A stretch of 64,000 bases of DNA from Dongia_A sp035695765. Its GTDB lineage: Bacteria; Pseudomonadota; Alphaproteobacteria; Dongiales; Dongiaceae. Positions within the stretch are counted from its first letter, which is position 1. Each line of letters starts with the position of its first letter. Shown here one piece after another: positions 1 to 8,363 of the stretch. A program made the translations under genes and the position numbers. A model generated the notes under the pieces. It saw only the letters and a list, made by a program, of their open reading frames with translations. It had not been told where the DNA came from and did not search any database. The stretch is from contig DASRRI010000111.1 of assembly GCA_035695765.1 (NCBI GenBank), forward strand, positions 1 through 64,000. Reading direction: 5' to 3'.

Positions 1-1149
1 GAGCCCGCGGTCGCGCGCGATCGCATCCATCACCTCCTCGATGCCCATCATGCCCTGCGGCCCACCGAAGCCGCGGAACGCGGTGTTGGAGACGGTATTG
101 GTCTTGCAGCGCTGCGAGCGGATCTGCACCGCCTCGAAGAAATAGCCGTTGTCTGCGTGGAACATGGCGCGGTCGGCGATGGCGCCAGAGAGGTCCGCGG
201 AATAGCCGCAGCGCGCCGCGTGATCGACGCTGATGCCGAGGATGCGGCCCTCATCGTCGAAGCCGACTTCGTAGCCGATGCGGAAATCGTGACGCTTGCC
301 GGTCGCGATCATGTCGTCGTCGCGGTCGAGGCGGCATTTGACCGGGCGCTTCAATTTGACAGCCGCGAGCGCCGCGATGGCGGCCCATTGCGAGCCCTGC
401 GTTTCCTTGCCGCCGAATCCGCCGCCCATGCGCCGGCACTCCACCGTGACGGCATTGTTCGGGCGGCCCAGCACATGGGCAACATTGTGCTGTACTTCGG
501 TCGGATGCTGGGTCGAGCAATGGACCGTGACATCGCCATCCTCCATCGGGATCGCCAGCGAGACCTGTCCTTCGAGATAGAAATGCTCCTGCCCGCCATG
601 ACGGAACTCACCTTTGAGGCGATGCGGCGCATGTGCGATCGCCGCCGCTGCCTCGCCGCGCTTCATGACGTGCTCGGGCAGTACGAAGCATTCCGCCCGC
701 AGCGCCTCCTCGACCGTCAGGATTGCCGGCAGGTCCTCGTACTCCACCTTGGCCAGTTGGGCCGCGCGCCGCGCCGCCTCATGGCTTTCAGCAATCACCG
801 CGAACAGCACCTGGCCGTGGAACTCGACCTTGTCGCTTGCGAAGACCGGATCGTCGCCCTTTCCGATCGGCGAAACATCGTTCGTGCCGGGAATGTCCGT
901 CGCGGTCAGCACCAGAACGACGCCCGGCGCCGCGCGCACCTTGGCAAGGTCCATGCTCCGGATCCGGGCATGCGCGCGCGCCGACAAACCAGGCGCCGCG
1001 TGCAAGGTGCCGGCGGGTTCCGGAATATCATCGACATAGATCGCACTGCCCGCGGCGTGCTTGGCGGCGCTGTCATGGGCAATGGCGTTCCGCACGCCGC
1101 CGCGGATGGCAGCCATCGATGGGGCCAGGGTCGAGCTATGCCCGTGCAT
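1..1149 (-). CDS. xdhB: Xanthine dehydrogenase molybdopterin-binding subunit, 5' part (runs off window edge)
   Basis: Large catalytic subunit of xanthine dehydrogenase, which oxidises hypoxanthine and xanthine to urate at a molybdopterin centre in the cytoplasm. The first 383 codons are present and reading continues past base 1. The start ATG at 1149-1147 overlaps the end of xdhA by 14 bases. The N-terminal region has the usual SAIYVDDIPEP stretch of the aldehyde oxidase/xanthine dehydrogenase a/b hammerhead domain. Near the window edge the reverse strand reads NTAFRGFGGPQGM, the conserved substrate and Moco-binding loop of this family. It is the last visible gene of a uraH-xdhA-xdhB operon for purine breakdown. 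The family length of about 780 residues means roughly half the protein is missing here. Confidence 0.93.
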   Translation of the reverse strand, partial: MHGHSSTLAPSMAAIRGGVRNAIAHDSAAKHAAGSAIYVDDIPEPAGTLHAAPGLSARAHARIRSMDLAKVRAAPGVVLVLTATDIPGTNDVSPIGKGDDPVFASDKVEFHGQVLFAVIAESHEAARRAAQLAKVEYEDLPAILTVEEALRAECFVLPEHVMKRGEAAAAIAHAPHRLKGEFRHGGQEHFYLEGQVSLAIPMEDGDVTVHCSTQHPTEVQHNVAHVLGRPNNAVTVECRRMGGGFGGKETQGSQWAAIAALAAVKLKRPVKCRLDRDDDMIATGKRHDFRIGYEVGFDDEGRILGISVDHAARCGYSADLSGAIADRAMFHADNGYFFEAVQIRSQRCKTNTVSNTAFRGFGGPQGMMGIEEVMDAIARDRGL

Positions 1150-2617
1150 GAGCCGCCCTCCGTTCCGCCAGGATCCGTGTCTTGGCCTGCGGCTGGGTGG
1201 TCTCGATGAAGAACTTGTGCAGGAGGTTCTGCGCGACGCGGAGGCGATAGCGTGCGCTTGCCCGCATGTCGCTGATCGGCGTGTAATCTTCCGACAACAC
1301 CCAGCAAGCGGCTTCAACATTCTCCTGGGACCATGGCTTACCCTTGAGCGCCGCCTCCGCCTGGCGTGCACGTTTCGGAACCGGCGCCATCCCGCCGAAG
1401 CAGATGCGGATATCCTCCACCTCGTTGCCCGCGAGCGTGAGTGCGAAGGCGCCGAGCGAAGCCGTGATGTCCTGATCGAAGCGCTTGGAAATCTTGTAGC
1501 AGCGCAGGATCCGCTTGGGATCGGCGAGCGGCACCTTCACGGCAACGATGAACTCGCCCGGCTGGCGATCCTGCTTGCCGTAATCCAGGAAGAAATCCTC
1601 CAGCGCCAGTTCGCGGTAGCGGTCGCCGCGCTGCAACACCAGCCGGCTGCCGAGCGCGATCAGTGGCGGCGGTGAATCCCCGATCGGCGAACCGTTGGCG
1701 ATATTGCCGCCGATCGTGCCGGCATTCCTGATCTGCTCGGAACCCAGGCGCCGCATCATGTCGGCAATATCGGGATAGTGCGCTTCGATGGTCGCCAGCG
1801 CGTCCGAATAGGTGACGGCGGCGCCGATCTCGATCCAGCGCTCGTTGATCGCGATCCGCTTCAGCTCCACAACTTCGCCAATGTAAATGATGGGGCCTAA
1901 CCGCCGAAGCTGCTTGGTAACCCAGAGGCCCACATCGGTCCCCCCGGCGAGGATGGTGGCGCCGGGACAATCCAGCAGCAGCTGTGCCAGCGCATCCGCA
2001 GAGCGCGGCGCGAAATAGCGGCGCCCATCGGCCTCGAGCCTCGCTATCGCGCCGTCATCCAGCGCCTTCAGCGCCGCAATCGCCTCAGGCGCCTGGCGCG
2101 CGAAACGATCGGGCTGGCCGTTTGCCTTCATCGCCTTGGCGGCCGCGGCAATCGGCCCATAGCCGGTGCAGCGGCAGAGATTGCCGGCGAGCGCATCATC
2201 GATCCGGCTGCGATCCGGCGTGCCATTCTCCTGGTAAAGCGCAAATAGCGACATCACGAATCCGGGTGTGCAGAAGCCGCATTGCGATCCGTGGCAATCC
2301 ACCATCGCCTGCTGGCAGGGATGCAAGGTGCCGTCAGGCGCCGCCAGATCCTCGACGGTCAGCAGCTGCTTGCCGTCGAGCGCGCCGACGAACTGGATGC
2401 AGGAATTGACTGTGCGATAGATCAGGCGGTCGCCGTCAAGTTCGCCCAGCACCACCGTGCAGGCGCCGCAATCGCCTTCGCCACAACCTTCCTTGGTGCC
2501 GACCCGCCGTTCCACCCGCCGCAGATAATTGAGCACGGTCATGTTGGGGTCGATACCGGAAAGCTCCCGCCGCTCATCGCCCAACAAGAACCGCACCGGC
2601 CTGCTCTGCTCGATCAT
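1136..2617 (-). CDS. xdhA: Xanthine dehydrogenase small subunit (2Fe-2S and FAD domains)
   Basis: 493 residues, normal for the small subunit of bacterial two-subunit xanthine dehydrogenase. It carries electrons from the Mo site through two [2Fe-2S] clusters to FAD and NAD+. The N-terminal plant-ferredoxin-like cluster motif is CGEGDCGACTVVLGE (about residues 44-58). The second cluster, in the all-helical domain, is CGFCTPGF followed by CRCTGYGPI (about 112-155). The FAD domain follows, with TILAGGTDVGLW and TIGGNIANGSPIGDS, then the CO dehydrogenase flavoprotein C-terminal domain. The start lies 2 bases after the uraH stop, and the 3' end overlaps xdhB, so the three genes are probably co-transcribed and translationally coupled. 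Confidence 0.95.
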   Translation of the reverse strand: MIEQSRPVRFLLGDERRELSGIDPNMTVLNYLRRVERRVGTKEGCGEGDCGACTVVLGELDGDRLIYRTVNSCIQFVGALDGKQLLTVEDLAAPDGTLHPCQQAMVDCHGSQCGFCTPGFVMSLFALYQENGTPDRSRIDDALAGNLCRCTGYGPIAAAAKAMKANGQPDRFARQAPEAIAALKALDDGAIARLEADGRRYFAPRSADALAQLLLDCPGATILAGGTDVGLWVTKQLRRLGPIIYIGEVVELKRIAINERWIEIGAAVTYSDALATIEAHYPDIADMMRRLGSEQIRNAGTIGGNIANGSPIGDSPPPLIALGSRLVLQRGDRYRELALEDFFLDYGKQDRQPGEFIVAVKVPLADPKRILRCYKISKRFDQDITASLGAFALTLAGNEVEDIRICFGGMAPVPKRARQAEAALKGKPWSQENVEAACWVLSEDYTPISDMRASARYRLRVAQNLLHKFFIETTQPQAKTRILAERRAAHARA

Positions 2618-2619
2618 CG

Positions 2620-2976
2620 CTAGCTTCCCCGGTAGGTGGAGTAGGCATAAGGCGAGAGCAGCAGGGGCACGTGGTAATGCTGCTCGGGCGTAGCGATCCC
2701 GAAGCGGATGGTCACCTCGTCCAGGAATTTCGGGTCAGGCAGCGTGAGTCCCGTCCGATCGAAATAAGCGCCAGCCGCGAACACCAGCTCGTAGGTGCCG
2801 GCAGTGAAGCTCGCGCCTTCGAGCAGCGGCTGGTCGCAGCGGCCGTCGGCATTGGTCGTGAAGTCGCCCAGCTTCTCGCGCCCGCCGGACGATGACATCC
2901 GGTAGAGAGCGATGTCGATTCCCGCCCCCGGGCGTCCGAGCGCGGTATTGAGCACGTGTGTCGTGAGCCGTCCCAT
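2620..2976 (-). CDS. uraH: 5-hydroxyisourate hydrolase
   Basis: 118-residue transthyretin-like protein that hydrolyses 5-hydroxyisourate to OHCU, the step after urate oxidation. It starts MGRLTTHVLNTALGRPG, which contains the conserved N-terminal His. It ends with the C-terminal signature YRGS that separates the hydrolase from transthyretin. The HYHVPLLLSPYAYSTYRGS end is complete. The start at 2976 is supported by an AGGAGG ribosome site 8 bases upstream; a longer in-frame start at 3048 adds an unconserved arginine-rich stretch and is rejected. It is the first gene of the operon with xdhA and xdhB. The usual partners uraD, puuE and urate oxidase are not in the window. Confidence 0.95.
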   Translation of the reverse strand: MGRLTTHVLNTALGRPGAGIDIALYRMSSSGGREKLGDFTTNADGRCDQPLLEGASFTAGTYELVFAAGAYFDRTGLTLPDPKFLDEVTIRFGIATPEQHYHVPLLLSPYAYSTYRGS

Positions 2977-3367
2977 CCGTCCCTGCCTCCTATAAATGGG
3001 CAGTTCCCGCAGGGCCGAAGCTCGCCAGCGCGCCTCCTGCAGATGCAAAAACCATAACGCGATTCTGCGGCGTCGTGACGCGGATTATTCAGAAATCCGA
3101 TCAAAACACTATAAAGCAGAGCTTGAAGGCGCAATCTCCGACATCGCCGCCCCTCCATATCTTATGCTTCGTTATGAAATGCTTATACGCCGAATTTGAG
3201 CTAGTGCAGCAGTTCGGGTCGGCACGTTTCGATCGCTCACCCAGCCTTCTCATGGCTGTGCCATCGGCGAGCTGTCATCGCATCAAGATCGTCCCACCAC
3301 TCCGCCTTTCCATGGGCGCCATCTCCAATCATTGTTCAGATCAGACCCTGCACACAAAGGATCACAG
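2977..3367. other. 391-bp divergent intergenic region
   Basis: Spacer between uraH (leftward) and the GNAT gene (rightward). It must carry both promoters. The stretch around 3090-3200 is AT-richer than its surroundings and is the likeliest promoter area. I see no gene, RNA or convincing operator in it. Confidence 0.5.
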
Positions 3368-3826
3368 ATGCCCAACCTGCTCTTTCGCCAAGCAATCCGA
3401 GACGACCTGCCCGCCATCTTGGCGATGATCGCGGACGACCAGCTCGGCCAGGCGCGGGAGGATGCCAGCCTGCCGCTCGACCAGCGTTACCTTGACGCCT
3501 TTGCGGCAATCGAGCGCGATCCCAATCAGATGCTGATAGCGGTGGAGCAGCAAGGCGCAGTGATCGGGTGCTTCCAGATCACCTTCATTCCCGGCATCTC
3601 GCGGCGTGGCGCCTGGCGCGGCCAGATCGAATCGGCCCGGGTCGCGCGTTCCAAGCGCGGCAGCGGAATCGGAACGGCGATGTTCGAATGGGCGATCGGG
3701 GAATGCCGGCGCCGCGGCTGCAGCCTTGTCCAGCTCTATACCGACAAGAGCCGCAAGGATGCCCACCGCTTCTATGAACGGCTCGGCTTCAAGGCCAGCC
3801 ACGAAGGCATGAAGCTGTCCTTATAG
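3368..3826 (+). CDS. GNAT family N-acetyltransferase
   Basis: 152-residue GCN5-related acetyltransferase that would move an acetyl group from acetyl-CoA to an amine. The start MPNLLFRQAIRDDLPAIL is the standard beta1-alpha1 of the fold. The acetyl-CoA loop is SKRGSGIGTAMFEWAIGE (about residues 97-114, the R/Q-x-x-G-x-G/A motif), followed by LYTDKSRKDAHRFYERLGF near the C-terminus. The acceptor is unknown. The upstream alternative start at 3332 has no extra conserved sequence. The gene is transcribed toward the lipoprotein gene, and the two stops are 2 bases apart. Confidence 0.88.
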   Translation: MPNLLFRQAIRDDLPAILAMIADDQLGQAREDASLPLDQRYLDAFAAIERDPNQMLIAVEQQGAVIGCFQITFIPGISRRGAWRGQIESARVARSKRGSGIGTAMFEWAIGECRRRGCSLVQLYTDKSRKDAHRFYERLGFKASHEGMKLSL

Positions 3827-3828
3827 CA

Positions 3829-4530
3829 CTACTTGTTGGTGCAAGCTTTCGTAAGGCAGGCCCCGTCCTCCACAGGGGTGTTCTTGTACAAGAGACGTCG
3901 GCGATTGGGGCTCATCTCCCCTTGATCGGACTCATCCGAGGATCCGTTCAAGCGTGGCCGAAGGACAGGATTGCTGTCGTCATCGTCATCCCTGTTCAAA
4001 ATTGCCTGCCGATGCTGTTGGAGCGGGGTCATTCGCTGAGGGTCATCGTCGCCGTTGCGCTGATCCGATAAGCGGCGGGCGGGCGAAACCTCTTTGGAAG
4101 AGAAGTCTGCCCCCTTGCGGTTCGAGCAGTCATCCGTGCGCCGATCGCAGGTGACGCCGGGACTTGGGGAAAACAGGAAGACCCTGTCGCCATATTTCTT
4201 GTAGGAGCGATTGGCGTCCCTCTCGCCGAAGTAGCGCTTGGTGGCCTGGTAGCTCGGCCCGTAGCGGTCGTAACAAATGTCGCGCGCCCGGTCGCACGTC
4301 ACGTTGTGGGCGGGATGGACGTAGCGGTCGTCGTCGGAATCGTAGTCGTCGTATCCGTAGCCGTAGCCGCTACCATAGTACGGATAGTACGGGCCCTCGT
4401 AATAGGAACCGCCATAGGAACCGCCGTCGTAGTAGGTTTCGCCCGGATATTGGCTGTAATAGCCGTCACTGGCACAACCAGCGAGCGCCAGCGCCATAGT
4501 CGCCATCGCACATAATCGAAGGGAGATCAT
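3829..4530 (-). CDS. Hypothetical lipoprotein with Tyr/Gly-rich N-terminal region
   Basis: 233 residues. It starts with a lipoprotein signal (MISLRLCAMATMALALAGCAS; lipobox LAGC, lipidated Cys at about residue 19). A low-complexity stretch rich in Tyr, Gly and Asp follows (about residues 20-70), then repeated Asp/Arg-rich stretches. Cys pairs in THNVTCDRARDICYDRYGP-like contexts recur (CDRARDIC and CDRRTDDC), which suggests disulfides in the periplasm. I recognise no named domain. It is convergent with the GNAT gene and probably sits at the inner face of the outer membrane. Confidence 0.75.
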   Translation of the reverse strand: MISLRLCAMATMALALAGCASDGYYSQYPGETYYDGGSYGGSYYEGPYYPYYGSGYGYGYDDYDSDDDRYVHPAHNVTCDRARDICYDRYGPSYQATKRYFGERDANRSYKKYGDRVFLFSPSPGVTCDRRTDDCSNRKGADFSSKEVSPARRLSDQRNGDDDPQRMTPLQQHRQAILNRDDDDDSNPVLRPRLNGSSDESDQGEMSPNRRRLLYKNTPVEDGACLTKACTNK

Positions 4531-4685
4531 CGCAGCACCTTTGCCAACTCAGTGACGATGCCTGTCCGTCAACAGCATGGCCTGCTTCCCATCACGGCCA
4601 ACCGGCATCACGTCGTCGTGACGCGCTACCCAGATGAAACTACCACGGCCCGCAAGAGCCGCCGCCGAACTTTCCGTGAGGTCGA

Positions 4686-5627
4686 TCACATGATCGCGAG
4701 GCGCGGCTGAGGGCGTTCCTTGGCAGCCTTGTCCTTTGCCACTTCGGCCAGTACCCAATCGCGGAAGGCCTTGATCTTGGCGACGTTCTGGCGCTCTTCG
4801 CGATAGACCAGCCAATATTCCAGATCATTGTGGGTGCAGACGATCGGCAGCACCTGGATCAGCCGTCCGGCCTCGAGATCTGCATCGAACAAAGCCGGTG
4901 TAACGAGGGCGATGCCCTGCCCAGCCATCGCCGCGCTGCCGAGCATCTGCTGGGTCGGCATCTCGACGCCCGCGCCTTTGAGCGGTGGAGGGTTTGTAAT
5001 TCCAGCCGCGGCGAACCAGCGGTCCCAGCATTCATCCCTGCCATCGAGCAATGGCAATTCGAACAGGTCTTCGGCTCTCTTGATGGGGGCAAAGCGCTTC
5101 AAAAGTGCGGGACTGCCGACCGCGGTCAGGTGGACCGGGAACAGCATGTGCGCTTTCAATCCCGGCCATTTGCCCTTGCCGCCGCGGATGCCGATGTCGA
5201 ATTCCTCCTGCCCGAGATCGACCATGCGCTGCGAGGCTTCCAGCCGCACTGCGATGTTGGGATGCGCCATCTGGAAGGTGCCGAGCCGCGGCACCAGCCA
5301 ATTGGTGCAGACTGTATTCACCGCAGTCACCGACAGCACGTTTTCATTGGTCTCGTGCAAGGTGGCGAAGGCGGCGTTCAGTCGCTGGAACGCCTCGGCG
5401 ATGGCGGGCGCCAGGCGCTTGCCAACTTCAGACAGAACCACGCGCCGTGGCTGGCGCAGGAACAAGGGGGCACCGACCCGGTCCTCCAGCAGCTTCACCT
5501 GATAGGAAACGGCGGCCTGGGTCATGCCCAGCTCCTCCGCCGCCTTGGTGAAACTGCCATGGCGGGCGGCGGCCTCGAAGGCGCGGATGGCAGACAAAGG
5601 CGGCAGGCGCGACATGCTCTGATCCAT
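4686..5627 (-). CDS. LysR-family (GcvA-like) transcriptional regulator
   Basis: 313 residues. The winged helix-turn-helix is at about residues 8-65 (LSAIRAFEAAARHGSFTKAA, then MTQAAVSYQVKLLEDRVG), with the GcvA/AmpR-subgroup feature PLFLRQPRRVVLSEVGKRL. The periplasmic-binding-like effector domain follows. A 17-bp perfect palindrome covers its own start codon (5625-5641), which suggests tight autorepression. The divergent neighbour is a DUF1127 gene. The effector and target genes cannot be read from the sequence. The first Met (5627) is kept because the HTH begins only eight residues later. Confidence 0.9.
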   Translation of the reverse strand: MDQSMSRLPPLSAIRAFEAAARHGSFTKAAEELGMTQAAVSYQVKLLEDRVGAPLFLRQPRRVVLSEVGKRLAPAIAEAFQRLNAAFATLHETNENVLSVTAVNTVCTNWLVPRLGTFQMAHPNIAVRLEASQRMVDLGQEEFDIGIRGGKGKWPGLKAHMLFPVHLTAVGSPALLKRFAPIKRAEDLFELPLLDGRDECWDRWFAAAGITNPPPLKGAGVEMPTQQMLGSAAMAGQGIALVTPALFDADLEAGRLIQVLPIVCTHNDLEYWLVYREERQNVAKIKAFRDWVLAEVAKDKAAKERPQPRLAIM

Positions 5628-5641
5628 AAGGTGGCCTTATG
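5625..5641. promoter_or_regulatory. Palindromic operator over a LysR start codon
   Basis: CATAAGG-TGG-CCTTATG is a perfect 7+7 inverted repeat with a 3-base spacer. The first three bases are the complement of the LysR ATG. It has the T-N11-A shape expected for a LysR site. The position suggests autoregulation; binding is inferred. Confidence 0.55.
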
Positions 5642-5743
5642 CTCTTCCCCTGAGGATCGGTTTGAACGGCCGCAATGTCGAGCGCAAATTCATCGCCGAG
5701 GCATAAGCCAGTTTTGGCCTCAAGCAGCGATGAACAGGTTCAT

Positions 5744-5959
5744 ATGATGACACAAGCGATTGAAATTCCGAGAGTTCCACGATGCGAGGCGCCGGCGTCC
5801 TGGCTCAGCCGCCTGCGCGCCAAGCTGTTCGGACCGCGCGCATCCAGCCGCGCCGTTCGACTCCACGACCTCTCTACCCACGTGCTGCGCGACATCGGGA
5901 TGCTGGACGGACCGCGGGCCAATCACCTGCTCCGGGATGACCGCCTGTTCCGCCGCTAG
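5744..5959 (+). CDS. DUF1127 domain-containing small protein
   Basis: 71-residue protein with the DUF1127 (YjiS-like) signature in its C-terminal half: RAVRLHDLSTHVLRDIGM, ending in the Arg-rich LLRDDRLFRR. These small basic proteins are common in alphaproteobacteria, where some act in stress or phosphate and RNA regulation; the role here is unknown. The start is set at the ATGATG at 5744, because the upstream extension from 5675 has no family similarity. It is divergent from the LysR gene and separated from it by about 115 bases. Confidence 0.8.
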   Translation: MMTQAIEIPRVPRCEAPASWLSRLRAKLFGPRASSRAVRLHDLSTHVLRDIGMLDGPRANHLLRDDRLFRR

Positions 5960-6079
5960 ACACGGCGAGCGCATGCTCTTGGCAGCTAGGCGCCGCTCCG
6001 GCATGCCTCGCCTGGGAGGAGAAGCCTCTATCTCACGTACATCGCCCATGAGCGAAGGCAACTTGCGCAGACACGCGCG

Positions 6080-6850
6080 CTATGCGCCGGGCGGCTGGGG
6101 CGGCCGCCGCCGTCGACTTGGCTTTGGCACACTCTGCGGCTTCAACCGAACACGCACTCGCCGACCCTCGGACTGGTCGATCTCGAACGCGCCGGTCTTG
6201 CGCACCAGGTCGCTGAGCTTCGCGACGCCATAGTTGCGGGGGTCGAAATCAGCCGCGAGGTTGGCGAGGCGCGTACCGAGCAAGCCAAGGCCGACCCAGC
6301 CATCCTCGCTGTCCATCTGGGCGATGGCAGTCTTCAGGAGCGGCACCGCGGCGCTCGGCGTCTGATCCTTCGCGTGCGCCGCCGCGTCCGCCTGGACCTG
6401 CGCGCCCATGAGCAGGTTCTCCGTATAGATGAAACGCCGGCACGCCTGCCGAAAACTTTCGGGCGTCTTGCGCTCGCCGAACCCGAAGACATCCAGCCCC
6501 TCTTCGCGGATGCGGGCAGCAAGGCGCGTGAAATCGCTGTCGGATGATACCAGGCAGAAGCCGTCGAACCGCCCGCTATGCATCAGGTCCATCGCATCGA
6601 TCACCAGCGCGATGTCCGACGCGTTCTTGCCCGTCACATAGGCGAATTGCTGATGCGCGATGATGGCATGCTTGGCAAGAATGTCGGTCCAGCCGCGCAG
6701 GCCTGCCCGCGTGAAATCGCCATAGATGCGCCTGACGCTGGCTTCGCCCAATTGCGCGATCTCCTCGAACAGCCGGTCGGCGATCTTGGCCGAGGTGTTG
6801 TCGGCGTCGATCAGGACGGCGAGGCGCGGCGAGCGAGGTTCGAGAGCCAT
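6080..6850 (-). CDS. NYN domain (LabA/DUF88-like) RNase with C-terminal OST-HTH/LOTUS domain
   Basis: 256 residues. The N-terminal PIN-like NYN domain starts VLIDADNTSAKIADRLF (about residues 11-27), continues DIALVIDAMDLM and then CLVSSDSDFTRLAARIREEG (about 99-118). These supply the acidic metal-binding residues expected for a nuclease. The C-terminal domain (about 165-235: MDSEDGWVGLGLLGTRLA, then FDPRNYGVAKLSDLVRKTG) is an OST-HTH/LOTUS fold, which binds RNA. The tail is very basic and Pro-rich. The architecture suggests RNA processing or decay. It stands alone and divergent from the VOC gene. Confidence 0.88.
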   Translation of the reverse strand: MALEPRSPRLAVLIDADNTSAKIADRLFEEIAQLGEASVRRIYGDFTRAGLRGWTDILAKHAIIAHQQFAYVTGKNASDIALVIDAMDLMHSGRFDGFCLVSSDSDFTRLAARIREEGLDVFGFGERKTPESFRQACRRFIYTENLLMGAQVQADAAAHAKDQTPSAAVPLLKTAIAQMDSEDGWVGLGLLGTRLANLAADFDPRNYGVAKLSDLVRKTGAFEIDQSEGRRVRVRLKPQSVPKPSRRRRPPQPPGA

Positions 6851-6926
6851 ACGGAATCTCCATCAGGGAACCGAACGTGACCTCAGGTCTTAGCATCTTA
6901 GATCCAGAGAATACATGGAGGGACCG

Positions 6927-7322
6927 ATGATACCCCGGCTCAAGCTCGATCATTGCGTGATCCATGTCTCGGATTGGGAGCGATCGAATGCGTTCTATCG
7001 CGACGTATTGGGCGCGGAACTCATCAGGCAAGGCAATGGCTGGGCCTATCGCTTCGGCGACACGCAGCTGAACTGCCATGGTCCGGGCGTCGACCCCAAC
7101 CCCGTGGCAAGGCTGCCGGTCCAGCCCGGCAACAGCGATCTTTGCTTCGAATGTGCGGGATCCATCGGGCTGGCCAGGGAGCATCTGGAACGCCACGGGA
7201 TCGTCGTCGAGCTCGGCCCCGTGCCACGCAAGGCAGCACGCGGCGATGGCGTCAGCATCTATTTCCGCGACCCGGACGGATCGCTGCTGGAATTCATCTC
7301 CTACGCGGCCTCTTCGGCTTAG
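6927..7322 (+). CDS. VOC-family (glyoxalase/dioxygenase fold) protein
   Basis: 131 residues with one pair of beta-alpha-beta-beta-beta modules: LDHCVIHVSDWERSNAFYRD at the start and the metal-site end YFRDPDGSLLEFISY near the C-terminus. Likely metal ligands are His of DHCV, His of LNCHGP and Glu of LLEF. It resembles the virulence-protein STM3117-like subgroup of VOC proteins; the substrate is unknown. The start at 6927 is preferred over 6915 because GGAGGG lies just upstream of the second ATG. The gene ends 4 bases inside the end of the convergent LysR gene. Confidence 0.85.
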   Translation: MIPRLKLDHCVIHVSDWERSNAFYRDVLGAELIRQGNGWAYRFGDTQLNCHGPGVDPNPVARLPVQPGNSDLCFECAGSIGLAREHLERHGIVVELGPVPRKAARGDGVSIYFRDPDGSLLEFISYAASSA

Positions 7323-8272
7323 CTCTTCGACGCTTCGTCACTCAGCCATTTGATGAAGGCCCGGATGCGGGCTTCCCGCGCGCGGTCAGCGCGGCACAGG
7401 ATCCAATAAGCGTTCGGATCCTTGATACTGGTCGCGAACAGGCGCACCAGGCGGCCGTTCGCGATATCCCGATCCACCAGGATCTTCGGCGCCAGCGCGA
7501 TTCCCTTGCCGCTGACAGCCGCTTCAATGGCGAGCTGGCTGGCATTGAAATACGGGCCCTCCAGCGCCTTCCGAATCCTGTCAGTGACCTCCACACCCGC
7601 AGCTGCGAACCACGCCAGCCAATCGGAGGTCGGCCGCGCGCGCTTCGCCTGGATCCGGTAGCCAGGGCTGTCGGTGCGGATCAACATGTGCTGCGCCAGG
7701 CCGGCCGGCGACCGGAGCGAGTGGTCCCTCGCCAGCTCCGGCGCGCAGACCGCAATGATCTCGCCATGCGGCCACAAGCGCTTGGCATGGAGCCCGCTGC
7801 CATGGGGACCAGGCCCGTAGCGCACCGCGAGGTCGAACACCCGATCGCGGCGCAGGTCGACCAGGGTCTCGTCCGCGACGATCCGCAGGCCGATCTTCGG
7901 ATGAGCGAACTGGAAATCATGCAGCCGCGGCGCCAGCCATTTCGTTGCGAAGGACGGCACGACGCTGACGGTCAAGGTGTGGGGACCAGCCACCCTGCCC
8001 TCGAGCCTGAGGTTGTCGAGCGTGCGGCCGAGCCGCAGGAAAGAACCTTGCGCCTCCTCCGCGAGCGCTTCGCCGGCCAGCGTCAATTGCAGGGAGCGAT
8101 GCAGCCGGTCGAACAAGGCGAGGCCGAGATAAGTCTCCAGCCGCCTGATCTGATGGCTGATCGCTGTCGGCGTCACCGACAACTCACGCGCCGCCTCCTT
8201 GAAGCTGCCGAGGCGGGACGCTGCCTCGAAGGCTCGCAGGGACGTCCAGGGAAGCGCGGTGAGTGCGGTCAT
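7319..8272 (-). CDS. LysR-family (GcvA-like) transcriptional regulator
   Basis: 317 residues. The HTH is at about residues 9-66 (SLRAFEAASRLGSFKEAARE, then TPTAISHQIRRLETYLG), followed by the effector domain. It is divergent from the NAD(P)H-dependent FMN reductase gene at 8364, the usual layout for a LysR activator and its target. A perfect palindrome at 8281-8297 overlaps an alternative upstream ATG (8296). I choose 8272 because the HTH begins there and the 8296 start would lie inside the palindrome. The effector is unknown. Confidence 0.9.
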   Translation of the reverse strand: MTALTALPWTSLRAFEAASRLGSFKEAARELSVTPTAISHQIRRLETYLGLALFDRLHRSLQLTLAGEALAEEAQGSFLRLGRTLDNLRLEGRVAGPHTLTVSVVPSFATKWLAPRLHDFQFAHPKIGLRIVADETLVDLRRDRVFDLAVRYGPGPHGSGLHAKRLWPHGEIIAVCAPELARDHSLRSPAGLAQHMLIRTDSPGYRIQAKRARPTSDWLAWFAAAGVEVTDRIRKALEGPYFNASQLAIEAAVSGKGIALAPKILVDRDIANGRLVRLFATSIKDPNAYWILCRADRAREARIRAFIKWLSDEASKS

Positions 8273-8280
8273 GCTCAGCA

Positions 8281-8297
8281 GATGAATTGAATTCATC
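8281..8297. promoter_or_regulatory. Perfect palindrome in LysR/FMN reductase divergent promoter
   Basis: GATGAATT-G-AATTCATC, an 8+8 inverted repeat around one base, lies 8 bases upstream of the chosen LysR start and about 67 bases from the FMN reductase start. It is the obvious candidate LysR operator and mirrors the arrangement at 5625-5641, though the sequence differs. Confidence 0.55.
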
Positions 8298-8363
8298 CGA
8301 GCGTCAAGTGATCTCATTTGTGCAATGCGCCGGTATGCAGTTCTGTAGCGCTCCCGCATTGCG

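Noticed and set aside
157..1209. A 350-residue open frame on the + strand over xdhB
   Set aside because: It is antisense to a clear molybdopterin-subunit gene, is Arg/Asp-rich and unrelated to any family. High GC makes such shadows common.
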